Shown: positions 31,711-42,385, numbered from the stretch's first letter. The stretch: 64,000 nucleotides of DNA from Paulinella micropora (GCA_019918135.1 WBZZ01001109.1:1-64000); one strand, 5' to 3'. Made by a program: numbers and translations. Notes: a model not told the origin generated them from the letters alone.

Positions 31711-31954
31711 GTCTTTCTCTTTCTCTTTCCTTTGGAGCCTTTCTTTCCTTTCCTGTTCGAACCTCTCCTCATGCAGCCAATCTACTCTTCGCGCTCACAA
31801 TACGATCTATAGCTTATGGGTACACATGCCCTAATCTCGTCTGAATTCTAGGTTTTCCGGGTCATACTCATCTTCCTCTTCTGGGTCTGAGTGTCCGTCT
31901 ATCTCCCGTCTCTTCCTATCAAACTCCTTTTTCTTTTGTGCTGCCTGTTCTGGA

Positions 31955-32812
31955 CTAAAGAACTGCATCTCCTGAGTGTAACTTACGCAGATATGCGTTC
32001 AAAGTACCCCCTCTCGCTTCTACCTCGTGCCAGATTTTCATCAAGTGGGGCATCGATCTCACTATGAAAAGGGCAAATTGATTGTTGTGATTCTTGGCCA
32101 TGTCAAGTACCCCGTAATCTATGATGGCTAAAAGCTCTGAGTAAGACTCGTTCTCTTTACCGTCTGGGTCATAACACAGTCCTTCTTTCACTACTATCTG
32201 TTCTGCTCCCTTCGTCAGTGCATATAGCACTCTAGCTATTTCTGTCTTCTCAGGTCTTGGATGTCCTTCGCTATGTCTGAACTCACACTCCCACTTAGCT
32301 CTTTCTTTAGCTTTCGTGCTTTCAGTGTTCTTAGCTTCTCTCTTCTCTATGACTGTTTCTCTCGTGATCAATGATGTCCCTGCTGCATGTTTTAGAAACA
32401 CTTCGTTCACTGCCCAAAACACATCTGTCAGCAGTCCATCTGCTTCAGCCACTCTCTCTCCTTCCTTCTTCGTCATTCTCGCGACATCACCTGTCTCGTC
32501 GTCTATTACACACAGGTTGTTCAGCTGTTCACTTATCCTCATAAAGTCTTCAAAGCCTATCACCTGTCCGTGTTGTGTGTCTCTTTTACTGCTCTTCCCC
32601 ACATGTGTGGTGTGCGTGTGTGTGTCACTTGTTTGCTGTGCCTGTGATTCTACACTATCTCCTACTCTGTCTATCGGAGACGGACCTTGTGATAGCAGCG
32701 ATCGAGGCCAGTTCTTACCCTCCCTTGTCCCGCCTACATGCTCAACAGCGTCCGTGTGCGTCGTCCCTTTTTCAGCTCTAGTCCCGCCGGTCCCCGCCTC
32801 GTTCCCTGGCAA
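31955..32812 (-). CDS. copia Gag-like protein
   Basis: 285 residues, open. The N-terminus is Gly/Thr/His-rich (THTHTTH), followed by a helical domain typical in size and charge for copia Gag (EDFMRISEQLNNLCVIDDET, and later LLAIIDYGVLDMAKNH). No CCHC knuckle was identified. Assignment rests mainly on position upstream of protease and integrase. Gag forms the virus-like particle of the element. Confidence 0.5.
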   Translation of the reverse strand: MPGNEAGTGGTRAEKGTTHTDAVEHVGGTREGKNWPRSLLSQGPSPIDRVGDSVESQAQQTSDTHTHTTHVGKSSKRDTQHGQVIGFEDFMRISEQLNNLCVIDDETGDVARMTKKEGERVAEADGLLTDVFWAVNEVFLKHAAGTSLITRETVIEKREAKNTESTKAKERAKWECEFRHSEGHPRPEKTEIARVLYALTKGAEQIVVKEGLCYDPDGKENESYSELLAIIDYGVLDMAKNHNNQFALFIVRSMPHLMKIWHEVEARGGTLNAYLRKLHSGDAVL

Positions 32813-33039
32813 AATAGCAGCATTCCGTGAAACTGTACTAACTACTTTCTTACCGGGCTTTCCGACACTTTGTATGTCTTTTTCCCCGATATTTGCGGAA
32901 CTTAGCGAGTTCTTCTCCCGGGTTTTGCCGTATCTTTTAGCGAAACTTGCTGTGCACTCGCCCCTTTCCCTCCCTCTCTCTCAGTATTCTGATCATCTCA
33001 CTCTCAGATGGGTAATCACGGGAAGGGCATGGGCGATGT

Positions 33040-33420
33040 GATGGGTCCTGTGATAGATCAATGGACGGAAATTGTGGGTCTTGACGGGCATGATACCCGC
33101 ACAAATCTGCATAAGCTAGCCTCTTTGCTTCCTCCCCTGCCTTCCCCCAACTCCCCCCTTGTCCAAATTTCACCCCACACTGTTCTCCTTTCCAGTTTAG
33201 CCCTTGACAACGAATAGTTTGTGGGCCTGTTGTGTTGCTCTTTGGAGTGGATGTAGTGTGTTGTGGTGTTTCTTTCTTTGTCTGTCTAGAGTTCTGAGGG
33301 GGTGCGGGTGTCAGTTTCTCTTTTGCTTTCCGTTTCTCTTTTTCGTTGCTGTTTTTGCTTTGCTGCTGGTGTCCAAGCTTGTTTTCTGCATTTCTGTTAT
33401 GTTTTTGTGGTGTTTGAACA
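33040..33420 (-). CDS. Small zinc-motif coding stretch (C-x8-C ... C-x2-H)
   Basis: Part of a longer minus-strand open frame (32,937-33,743). The 3' part encodes CQGLNWKGEQC, then a Lys/Gly spacer and CGYHARQD, a pattern like small CHCC zinc motifs. It may be an extra upstream Gag part of copia 1 or an unrelated gene. The upstream part of the frame is Pro/Ser/Gln-rich low complexity and overlaps a plus-strand open frame. Confidence 0.35.
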
Positions 33421-33442
33421 AAATCTTGTGTTTGGGCAGGCC

Positions 33443-33679
33443 ATGGCTGACAAGAACAAGCGAAAGGCCACCTCCGAGCTGAGCAGGAAGGGGAAGGCGG
33501 CACGATCTCGTCTGCGCAAGAAAATGATGAACGACTTAGAGTCGTGGGGCGTCGGCTGGCCAGAGCATGAGGCAGATGTGCCTTACTGGGACGCTGTGGA
33601 GGCAATGTGGGAGAGTGTGAGAGAGCGGTTTGAGGCACAGGGGGGAGCGTCCGTGAGTGAGAAGAGAGAGAGCAAATAA
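33443..33679 (+). CDS. Small basic hypothetical protein
   Basis: 78 residues from ATG at 33443, ending TAA. Lys/Arg/Ser-rich N-terminus (MADKNKRKATSELS) and a helical, Trp- and Glu-containing C-terminal part. The ATG is preceded by a long T-rich tract ending in GGGCAG, which looks like a splice acceptor. It overlaps the opposite-strand frame, so only one of the two may be real. No family recognised. Confidence 0.4.
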   Translation: MADKNKRKATSELSRKGKAARSRLRKKMMNDLESWGVGWPEHEADVPYWDAVEAMWESVRERFEAQGGASVSEKRESK

Positions 33680-33781
33680 ACCCCACTCTACAAACCACAC
33701 TCACAGGAAACCAAACCTCCACCACACACCCCCACCAAACCAAAAAAAGACAATAACGACGTAAGCATTCTTGATACTTTA

Positions 33782-34057
33782 ATGCGTTTACCTACTTCAT
33801 CTAAGGATGATATGCGGCGGAGAGATTTCATTCATGCATTTCAGAAAATGATTCCGTTTAAGTCCGGGGCTCAATTTACGGGTGAGATGAAAATTTCTGG
33901 TGATTTCAGCAACCACCCATTTCATAAGCACGTAAGAATGTTAAAGGCAGCAGGGGCGGTGATCGTGCGTGCGAGTGATCATGAGAGAGCGGTAGAGGCA
34001 GGGTTTCCAGATATAGATACAGTAGCGTGCGCCATGTTGGGGCTCGATAAGCCTTAG
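33782..34057 (+). CDS. Small hypothetical protein
   Basis: 91 residues from ATG at 33782 to TAG. Compact alpha/beta composition with several His (FSNHPFHKHVRMLKAAG). No family recognised. Lies just after the 33443-33679 frame on the same strand and could be its neighbour or a further exon. Confidence 0.4.
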   Translation: MRLPTSSKDDMRRRDFIHAFQKMIPFKSGAQFTGEMKISGDFSNHPFHKHVRMLKAAGAVIVRASDHERAVEAGFPDIDTVACAMLGLDKP

Positions 34058-35218
34058 TTGACAAAAAAGCAACACCAAATCAAAAACAAACACTTGTGAA
34101 CAGAAGGGGGCTAGGTACTCGTAATGTAACACCCACGGTATACTACATCGTTTTTACGCTATTGGTTTTGACGGGAATTCACTCGTGGAAGTGATTCCTT
34201 GTTGTTAAATGTATTTTAATATGAATTCTTATTACATTTCCGGTTTTGAACAATATTTCCGGTTTTAATGTTGTATTAGGATAAGGGGTAATACTATGGG
34301 AGGGAATTTAGGAAGCTTAGATCCCATAGCGCCTTAAATCCTATATTTTACACTTAACCGTCTACCGGAGTGGTGAAGCTTTTTAGGATGTAAGTTACAC
34401 AAAGCTGTAGCATCCGTATTCAATAACCTCCCACATTAATAGCGTTGACCCGATCCTTTTGTAGCATATGTAGTAACCGTTTGAAGATAAGGAAAATTAG
34501 CACGGAAATTCCGTGAAATTTGGCAGTTTTTCCCGTGACTGGAATTTATGGCTAAATAAGGGAAATTACATTTATGGGTTGTTGTGGTATGATTTGGCAT
34601 TTGTGCATGTTACGGACGTAACGCATCGTGTCAGTTGATTCGTGTCAAAGGGACACTCCGTCTTTAACGGTTTTTCTGTTCTGAAAGTGCATTGTCTTTA
34701 GCGGTTTTTTGTTGTTTGGGTTCAATTCTGACTTCCCTTTCTGTTTTCCTTGAACCAGTTGTGTTCAGATTTATTATTAAATTCCTTTCAATTTTCCTTT
34801 GAGCTTCGGTAAGGGTAAGACCTCCGGTCTTAATACAGTAATCTTCATCCTCGGGATCGCTCGAGATCAAAACACAGAGAAACAAATGCACAGCAACAAA
34901 AAAAAACGAGGCACACAGAAAGCAAGCATACCCATCATGATTGCTCCCTCCAGCTTGTGCTGTGGCCTCCTGAGCTTGCTCTGGTATGTCGTGCATGCGT
35001 CCTACACCACCTTCAATGCGATACTTTAAAATCTCAGAGGCAATCATCATGGAGTCATCCTCGTCTTCTGGGTCTCACTTCACCCAGAACTTGTCTTTTG
35101 TGCGACCATACGGTCCGGTGAAACAGTGCCCTCAATCTCTCTAGTCTTCCAGTCATCTGGAGATGATATTTTTGTTTAGCGTAAGCCTCACTGAACTCAA
35201 TTATTGACTGGAAGACGT
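34058..35218. other. AT-rich sequence without a supported gene
   Basis: No convincing coding sequence. A 12-bp inverted repeat (GTCTTCCAGTCA at about 35,144 and its complement at about 35,204) lies immediately left of the LTR-like end at 35,219. Confidence 0.4.
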
Positions 35219-35346
35219 TGATTAGGTAATTACCCGGTCACTCACGGACCTAATACCTTTGCACTCCGGAGACTCCGTTAAAAGCCACGATGCCAACCGA
35301 CACTAGTATATAGCAGAACTGACAAACTCAAAGGTAATAACGAAAC
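35219..35346 (-). repeat. LTR-like terminal repeat, outer copy
   Basis: Begins TGATTAGGTAATTACCCGG on the plus strand and matches 38,605-38,735 closely over about 115 bp, with two small deletions relative to that copy. The two then diverge. It starts with TG, as LTRs do. Confidence 0.7.
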
Positions 35347-36099
35347 TGAAATAAAGTCCGCACGACTGTAATTATTACACAATTGTTATTGTCCAATCCT
35401 GAATGCCAATATAGACCGTTACTTCCGTTACCCTTATTGACTAGAACTATACGGTCATTCGACTATACGAATAAATTACTTACCAGTCACAAAGTAATCA
35501 CTAATAGTTAACGTAGTTATCCTACCAACGCTCCCCCTTAGTTCTATGTCGATATGCAAATTACCAATTAATACATCTACGATTAACAACTATTGCAATG
35601 CGATAATGGCCGCCATTTCATTAGGTCACAAAACTGATAAATTGCCATTCCGTTCAGTCCAACCGCCTATCCTTCGTTACCACAATGGCATCTCGGTGTT
35701 ACGATTAAAACATCAGCAGAAGGTCCTTCAAGTATGACCATATTAGTACGTAAACTAAATTACATCACCGACTCATTGAGTCCAACATAATTAGTTGAAT
35801 TCTGCCATCCCGCCAATAATAAAATTACGCGACGTACAGTCGGCTCCGATGACTGATGTCTTCTTCCCGCTCTCGTCGCAATACGATGTGTGGTGGTGCA
35901 AACCACGCGCCTTGCATTTGCGCTCGATTTTCAAGTCGACGGGAACATCGCTTCAATGCGCTCGACTACCTGCGCAAAACACTTCCTGCACACTCCAAAG
36001 AGAGAAAACTCACAACAGAACAATATAAGTTGACTTTGCGTAAATTTACGTATTTAGCGTGAGTTTGCAGACTTGAGACATAAGCTCATGGACCAAGTT

Positions 36100-36600
36100 T
36101 TACCATAAACTTACTAACGAGATATTCAAATTGATCTTTAGGAACATGTTGGTTAGTACGTCTGCGATTTGTTTCTTTGTTCCTACCTTTACAAATTTAA
36201 TCTGATTGTCTCTCTGTGCGTGATGAATGAAATGAAGTTCTAGGGGTAAGTGTTTAGTGCGTGGTCCTGACATTCCCCTTTCTGCTGCTAAGATAGTCTG
36301 TGCATTATATTCATAAAGCTCTATCGGTCCCGTCTGTGCTATTTCTAACTCTTCCGTGATATGTCGGATAGCCAATCCTTCCCGTATACATTCTGCTGCC
36401 GCGAAAATTTCAGCGTCATTAGAACTAAGTGGAATCCTAGTCTGTCGCTTTGACAACCAAGCTACCGGATCTCCCCAAAGCACTACATAACCTGTACGTG
36501 ACTTTTCGGTTTTCTTACAGACCTTATGTGCTCCATCGGGCCACAGTAATTCGCGGGTATGCTCTTCCTTCTTGAGATGATCTAGGCCCGTGAAATGCAA
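36100..36600 (-). CDS. copia RNase H domain
   Basis: Clear RNase H of Ty1/copia: SRTGYVVLWGDPVAWLSKRQ, then PLSSNDAEIFAAAECIREG with the catalytic acidic residues, and TKHLPLELHFIHH near the C-terminus. It degrades the RNA strand during reverse transcription. It is open for 166 residues but separated from RT by frame changes, so it is part of a dead Pol. Confidence 0.85.
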   Translation of the reverse strand: MHFTGLDHLKKEEHTRELLWPDGAHKVCKKTEKSRTGYVVLWGDPVAWLSKRQTRIPLSSNDAEIFAAAECIREGLAIRHITEELEIAQTGPIELYEYNAQTILAAERGMSGPRTKHLPLELHFIHHAQRDNQIKFVKVGTKKQIADVLTNMFLKINLNISLVSLW

Positions 36601-37019
36601 TACCGCGATACGAACTTTTCAAATACCTGAAGATCCTACCTAAGAGAGCATAAGCATTGTCCTGGATTTACTGTTTGCATTACACTAGCTGCATTGAGTG
36701 CTTGATTTGCATCTGGGCGTGTCATCTTAGTTAAAAACAAAAGTTTCCCTACCAAACTAGGTATCGAATGTTTCCTAAGGTCGCTTGTTTCTCCCATGGG
36801 CTCGGGCTCATGTTCAGCACTAGGAGTACTAACTGATCGGACATCGGCATATCCTACATCCTTAATATCTGTTTCTAATACTTATTCTGATGCAATAAAA
36901 TGCGTCCTCCTTCCTGAACTATCTCTATCCCTTTAAACTCCTTAGCAACTCCCAAACGCTTAAGAGGATAAAACTTTTCTAGTTTACCTAGCGAAACGGT
37001 CGTACGCTCGTTCGTTAGG

Positions 37020-37510
37020 AGCTGAGAAAATAAGATCGTCTACATGGAAAATACATATGATAGCATCTCTTATCGGCTTATCCTTTTCTACGAACATGCA
37101 AAAATCTGAGTCTAGTAACCTGAATCCTAATTCTTCTAACTTAGGAGCTAATATCTCATACCATCTCTACGAGCTTGCGGCGCGCCACAAAAAGCTCCAT
37201 CTACTCTCCATATCATGCCATCATGCTCCTCTCTGTCTATCCCATCGGGTGCATAAGCATAAACAGGATCATGCATGCGTGCATTTAGATAAGCATTTTT
37301 GAAGTCTATACCGTATAGCTTATGTCCATGCCATGCTGCAAGCTTAGACAAAAAGAGTAATGAGCGATGCGCGGCGCAGGGTACAAACAATTGATCTGGG
37401 TTGTAGCTAACTCCCGGCTCTAGCATATCTCCTCGCACAGCTAACCTTGACTTAATGAACTTACGTCCCTTCTCGTCTAGTTTAACTTTATGTACCCACG
37501 TGAGTCTCAC
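37020..37510 (-). pseudogene. copia reverse transcriptase, fragmented
   Basis: N-terminal RT part (37,148-37,510): TWVHKVKLDEKGRKFIKSRL, then GIDFKNAYLNARMHDPVY with the first catalytic Asp. The polymerase box F-H-V-D-D-L is found in another frame at about 37,035-37,060. Frame changes lie in between. Confidence 0.8.
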
Positions 37511-37549
37511 TACTTTTACTCCTTTCTCTTTAGCTTCCTTGGGGCTTAC

Positions 37550-38598
37550 TCACGTGTAAGTGTTCAAAGACTTCAGAGCTTCAATCTCTTTATCCATTCC
37601 TGCTTTCAACTCTTTTGCGGTTAAGCCCTCATCTACGATTGTCTTTGGTACCTTCAATGTCAGGTACAGTAGCGCAGTGGTGTGATCCTCTACGATACTT
37701 TCCGCGGACATACCGGGGTGCTCTAGTTCTCCGACTGGTCTTATCCTATCTATCCGATACTTTCCAATCTCGCTGTCTAATATCTTTTCTACTTGACCGT
37801 CGTCAAAGACTACGAAGTGACTGGGCTTAGGCAGTTTACGGACTTTAAGTCTATCTCCTTTCTCGCGTGGTTCTAAGACTTTTCCTTCTCGTTTTACTGA
37901 CTGCCAATTGTCTCCATATTCTTCCTTGGCCCATTCTTCTCCGAAAGCTACTCCCGGCACACTAACTCTCTCCTGTCAATGTTACAGTAGCTGCTTTAAC
38001 GCCTGCCTTCTTTTCTGGAGGTGTTTGTGTAACTGGTGTCCTAACCTTTGCTTCTCGTTTCCCTCTCACTGTGTTAACTGATGAAGATATTGCTGTTCCT
38101 CTCTGTACTTTTTCTTTGTTAGCAAGTACACATCTTTGTTGGTTCTTGTCATCGCCCTCTTCTTCTTTCTGATCGCTCTGACTTCCCATACTTTCTTCTC
38201 TTCCTTCGTCATGTCTTTCCCGTTGGGTGGTTTGTCTGTCGGTGACTTTTGTTCTGGTGGTGTTTGGCTATCTATCTGTCTCTGTTGTCGTGGTTGTTGT
38301 GTTTCGTCTTCTTCGTCTGATCCATCTGGTGTGTCCACCTCGTGTGGTTCTCTCGGTTTATCCATTTCTTCTGCTTTTCTCATCCTATCTCTGTCAAAAC
38401 CATATTTCGTCTTTGCCGCTTTATGGTCTTTAAAAGCATCATGGAACATGTCTCCGAGAGTTGTGCTAATACCATATCCTCTATCTGATAATAGCAACTC
38501 TGCAAATCCTTTTTCTTTCCGCTAAACACCGGTGTGTGAGACATCAACTGTCTCATGCTAACCGCATGGTGCCGAAAATCGTTTCCCCAGCGGCTCAT
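37550..38598 (-). pseudogene. copia Gag start fused to Pol linker, with internal deletion
   Basis: An ATG inside the primer-site sequence at 38,598 opens a Gag-like start (MSRWGNDFRHHAVSMRQL), followed after a frame change by SDRGYGISTTLGDMFHD. It joins directly to the charged linker (38,066-38,497) and the conserved VAFGEEWAKEEYGDNW segment (37,960). Protease and integrase, present in copia 1, are absent. Confidence 0.65.
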
Positions 38599-38603
38599 AA
38601 CCG
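38591..38603 (-). other. Putative primer-binding site, half-tRNA-Met type
   Basis: The minus strand reads GGTTATGAGCCG directly internal to the LTR-like end. Its complement contains CTCATAACC, the anticodon-loop region of methionine tRNAs, rather than the tRNA 3' end. Drosophila copia and several other copia clades prime from such internal tRNA-Met fragments. Confidence 0.6.
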
Positions 38604-38604
38604 T

Positions 38605-38735
38605 TGATTAGGTAATTACCCGGTCACTCACGGACCTAATACCTTTGCGCTCCGGTTTGCTGAGAGACTCCGTCAGAAGCCACGATGCCAATCGACACTT
38701 TTAATCCGCAAGTATATAGCAGAACTGACAAACTT
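38605..38735 (-). repeat. LTR-like terminal repeat, inner copy next to primer site
   Basis: Direct repeat of 35,219-35,346. Contains two short insertions (TTTGCTGAG and about 10 bases before AGTATATAGCAG) absent from the other copy. Confidence 0.7.
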
Positions 38736-39285
38736 GTTACCGAGACCAAATATTTAATAATATAATAACTGTCTAACGACTTGTAGAATGAGGAATACCT
38801 AACGTAGAAGGGACTCCGTACTCTCCAAGCCAAACAGACCGGAACATAGAGTAATGCCATTATATACCGGATGGGCCGGCACAATCCCCTCTCCCCCCCG
38901 AGCGTGCCCTCGTCAGGGTGCGCGAGAAGTCGAGTTAAGACCAGCCGAACCAAACCGGGATAAAATGTGTAAATTATCTCGAGAGATGGTCTGTGACTGG
39001 ACACTTCCCCTTGGATATATTGCACACCCCGTGTTATCCTAAATTCACTCATCGTCCCTCCCACCTAGTGTGAGTCTATACTACCCCCCTGATAGTTATT
39101 GATAAATTCCATGTTTGTCCGATTTAAGCCCATCGGTTCCGCATTATTCCCCAGATTCGAAATCCGATGCGCTTCTATTGCGTCAGAAGAAAAATTTTGC
39201 GTGAGACTACTCACGTAAATGTATCGCCCCATATCTGCCGTCACCATAATCCTGCATAAGCCCTCTCGTGTAACATCTGAATCCA
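38736..39285. other. Probable remainder of an LTR and flanking DNA
   Basis: No gene seen. Contains GC-richer stretch CCCCCCCGAGCGTGCCCTCG near 38,895. Confidence 0.3.
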
Positions 39286-39660
39286 TGAAAAATTGCCATG
39301 TAACTAGTGGGAATTTGATCAATCCATCCACTTCCACTCGAACGTCGAAAATTGCCACGAAACTAGGGGGAATTTGATCAATCCATCCATTTCCACTCGA
39401 ACGTCGAAAGTTGCTACAAAACTAGTGGGAATTTGATTAGTCCATCCACCTCCACTCGAACGTCGAAAGATTGCCACGAAACTAGTGGGAATTTGATCAA
39501 TCCATCCACTTCCACTCGAACGTCAAAAATTGCCACGAAACTAGTGGGAATTGGATCAATCCAACCACTTCCACTCGAACGTCGAAAATTGCCACGAAAC
39601 TAGTCGGAATTGGATCAATCCATCCACTTCCACTCGAACGTCGAAAATTGCCATAAATCG
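39286..39660. repeat. Minisatellite, unit about 60-62 bp, about six copies
   Basis: Each unit contains AATTGCCACGAAACTAGTGG, then GAATTTGATCAATCCATCC and CTTCCACTCGAACGTCG, with few substitutions between copies (Asn-to-Gly and ATT/ATA-type single changes). The units are in direct orientation. Confidence 0.9.
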
Positions 39661-40960
39661 AAAAACCTTTTACCAAATTAAGGTCCCAGGTGACGCTGCA
39701 GTCCCGGCGTGTAGCCCAGGAGTGACTTAAGACGTCGTTGGGGGAAGGCCCCCCGCCAAGCATCGGATACCCCCCATCGCCGTCCCCCTGGCGCTATCAA
39801 TCCATGATTGAAACGACCCCGAGTACCACTTATAGACCTACCTGTCTATCCATCCCATGCCCCCGTTTGTTACACCCCTTTTGCATCCCTGTCCCCAGGT
39901 CGTCCCGTTTTTGTCCCGTATCGTCCCCTTGTTGGTCCTTCCCTCATCCCCCCTATACACTATCCATCCCTATTACTATCCGACCTATAATCTATCCAAT
40001 TCCACTACTATCCGTTCCATAATCTATCCCCTCTCCCCCTATTCCGCCATCCCCCATTCCGTCTTCCGCGTTAGTCCCCCCCCCCCCCCCCCCGTGCCCG
40101 TGTTGCTATCCACGCATATATATATACATATCCCGATCCGCATGCCGAGCGGTAAGTGTCGTCCAGTCGGCGTTCCGCCGTCTTCGCGTCCCAGCGCGGC
40201 AAAATAGAAACAGATTCCATGAGTGGCACATTCCGAGTGTACCATGGCCTTGCTGGCCATATAGGCTTGTTGCCCTTCCGCGGTACCTGTGGGTGCATTT
40301 GTATTACCCCCTCCCTTCTACTCTTCTTCATCGTCCTTCATCTTTCTCTTCATCTTCTCAGTCTTTCCCGTCATCCCTTTTCCGTTCGTACCCCGTACGC
40401 TTACCCTTTTGTCAAGCCACCGCAGGCTGAGGGTGAATATCAATAAATGAGCGTGAGGGTGATCAGTCCGTCAACGTCATCGACCTCGCTCCCTGGCGGG
40501 TTAAAATATTATCCTCCAAAGGCTCATAGGCCTGTCGTCGCGTCCCTGCGCGGAAAAAGAATTGTATCGTCGCGCCCCGCGCGAGACAAGATTATCCATC
40601 ATCGCGCCCTGCGCGGAAAATCCAGTAAGCCAAAAGATAGTTAGAGATGGTTGTCGTGTATGTTTCATGCATTGCTTCCAACCAGCACATGAAAGTACAC
40701 GATTAGTATCGTTGTCTCTGTGTGTAGCCCATAATTTCCAAAGGGTTGCTTTTTCCGATTCCCGTTCAGACGATGACGTCCGTGCCCTCGCGCTCCTGCG
40801 CGTACCAAGTGTATACCATACACTTTTGGATCAAGTGATCCACGGGTATCCTCAGCCGTTTCCCCCGGGCGCACCACCCCGGTTTTGGTCATCATCTTAT
40901 TTTTGCATTCTTCTATTTCTCACTCAATTTTCGTCTCTCTCTTCCTTTCTTTCTCTTTCT
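39661..40960. other. T/C-rich sequence without a supported gene, possible Ty3 LTR
   Basis: Pyrimidine-rich on the plus strand, with a C-run of about 17 at 40,078-40,094. Three related short words (CGCGTCCC-x-GCGCGG followed by AAAA) occur at about 40,187, 40,540 and 40,600. The 3' LTR of the minus-strand Ty3 element would be expected here but no matching partner is in the window. Confidence 0.35.
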
Positions 40961-40965
40961 CTCTC

Positions 40966-42360
40966 TCATCTTCTTCCCCTCCTCGTCCTCCGCTCCGTCC
41001 CCGAGGGACGCTTCCTTCCCCTCGATCCCACCTGCGCCGGTGGTGCCCCGATAATCTCAAAGGGCCAGCCTCTCTCCTCCACCTCATCCCAGATGACCGT
41101 GGGGATTCGCCGCTCGTCCGTGAGGTCAAAAGGTATGTCCAGAACCTCCCTAGGTCGTGATTGCACCGTATAGGGCGTGTGGTCCTTGTCATCCAACTGG
41201 ATGCTGACATCCCAAGTCTCCCGTTTCTGCCCCCAGTTTTCCAGGAAAACTGGACTGAACCGACGATCCTTTTCCATGTTGGTCCCATCATTGCTCCTCC
41301 AGAACTGCATTACTGGGGCAATGCCCACCGCCGCTTTGGACCTCGTACGACCTTCGACCCTCAATATCCGCATGACATAGAAGTCATCCAGCGTATCATC
41401 CGAGACCTCTCTATCCGCAGGTCGCATCAAATAATACTTGCCAACTCTCCAGCGGATTTTATCTATCTTGGTCGGGTCGACCAACCACTTTTCTGACTGT
41501 GGATGCGATCCACCTCCATCCCCTCCCTCCGGTTTTGGTCTCGGACGGGCCGCCTGTGCCCGCTGCTGCTCCTTCTCCTCCTTCCCCTCCTCCTTTGTTT
41601 CCCGTCGCATCACTCCCTCCGAGCCCTCCGGCTCCTCCTTCCGCTCCTGAGTTTCCTCCTTGCCGTTGGTGCCCTCGCCTTCCTGTCGCTGTCTCCGGGA
41701 TCCTCGTTCGTGAGAGCCCTTTTCCAGCTCCGTAATTGCATCCCGCAATCTTTGTTTCTCCTCTTCCGGTTCATACAGAAGCTGGTCCCTCAACCTCGCC
41801 AACTCTTCCGCCCGCTGCGAACGAGTAAGCAAAGGTGTCGGGTTGCCCCAGTCCGTCGTGCGCGCCAGTGCCTGCGCGTCCGTCTCGTAATCCAATAGGA
41901 ACGGTGAGAACTTGACCAGCCGTCGTACATGCACGATCTGCTCTTTTGCCGTTCGCTGATGGCGGATTTTGTAGTTGTATGCCGCCGTTTGCTGCACCAC
42001 CTGATACGGCCCCTGCCACTTTTCATACAACTTCGCCGACACACCCACCGGGATGCTCGGGACGTATAACAAGACCGTGTCCCCCACGTTGAATTCTACA
42101 TGGCGGAACTTTTGCTGCCCCTTGTCGTCCTTCCTCCTCATAGCAGCCTCGCGCTGCTTGCGGACGATGTGTTCAGCCTCCGCTATTGCCCGCAAGCGGC
42201 ATGCTATCAATTCCGTCGGGTCATATAAAGCCGTGTTCTTGAAGCGATCCGTAGGTGTGTTCAATACCCTTCCATGTACCAGTTGATTCGGGCAGAGCCG
42301 AACGCTTCCCCCTACGGACGAGGAGCCCAAATTGTTAACCGCAAACGTAAAAGCCTGCAC
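40966..42360 (-). CDS. Ty3/gypsy integrase C-terminal part with long extra domain
   Basis: 464 residues, open. The first 130 residues carry the end of the catalytic core and the GPY/F module (KWQGPYQVVQQTAAYNYKI, then VHVRRLVKFSP), which is diagnostic of Ty3/gypsy integrase. A Glu/Lys-rich linker follows, then about 140 residues with VGKYYLMRPADREVSDD, DDFYVMRILRVEG and FWRSND. This resembles a BAH- or chromo-like chromatin reader, possibly directing insertion to certain chromatin. The catalytic D,D-35-E residues are lost upstream. Confidence 0.8.
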   Translation of the reverse strand: MQAFTFAVNNLGSSSVGGSVRLCPNQLVHGRVLNTPTDRFKNTALYDPTELIACRLRAIAEAEHIVRKQREAAMRRKDDKGQQKFRHVEFNVGDTVLLYVPSIPVGVSAKLYEKWQGPYQVVQQTAAYNYKIRHQRTAKEQIVHVRRLVKFSPFLLDYETDAQALARTTDWGNPTPLLTRSQRAEELARLRDQLLYEPEEEKQRLRDAITELEKGSHERGSRRQRQEGEGTNGKEETQERKEEPEGSEGVMRRETKEEGKEEKEQQRAQAARPRPKPEGGDGGGSHPQSEKWLVDPTKIDKIRWRVGKYYLMRPADREVSDDTLDDFYVMRILRVEGRTRSKAAVGIAPVMQFWRSNDGTNMEKDRRFSPVFLENWGQKRETWDVSIQLDDKDHTPYTVQSRPREVLDIPFDLTDERRIPTVIWDEVEERGWPFEIIGAPPAQVGSRGRKRPSGTERRTRRGRR

Positions 42361-42385
42361 CGTCTCCGGTCACATCTTCTGGTTG

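Larger units (their letters stand above)
29571..33000 (-). mobile_element. Ty1/copia retrotransposon 1, degenerate, 3' truncated
   Basis: Read on the minus strand, the order is gag-like, protease-like, integrase and the integrase-RT linker. Homology to the second copy (about 37,785 onward) begins at 29,571, after which RT and RNase H are missing. Several frame changes and stops occur, so it is not autonomous. No LTR was recognised at its right end. Confidence 0.75.
35219..38735 (-). mobile_element. Ty1/copia retrotransposon 2, with LTR-like ends, internally deleted
   Basis: Read on the minus strand: LTR-like segment ending at 38,605, a primer site, a Gag start, then directly the Pol linker, RT and RNase H, and a second LTR-like segment ending at 35,219. 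Most of Gag, protease and integrase are missing. The linker is nearly identical to copia 1, so both belong to one family. Confidence 0.75.

Noticed and set aside
34664-35050. 128-codon minus-strand open frame
   Set aside because: No family likeness, low-complexity segments and no supporting context; treated as noncoding.
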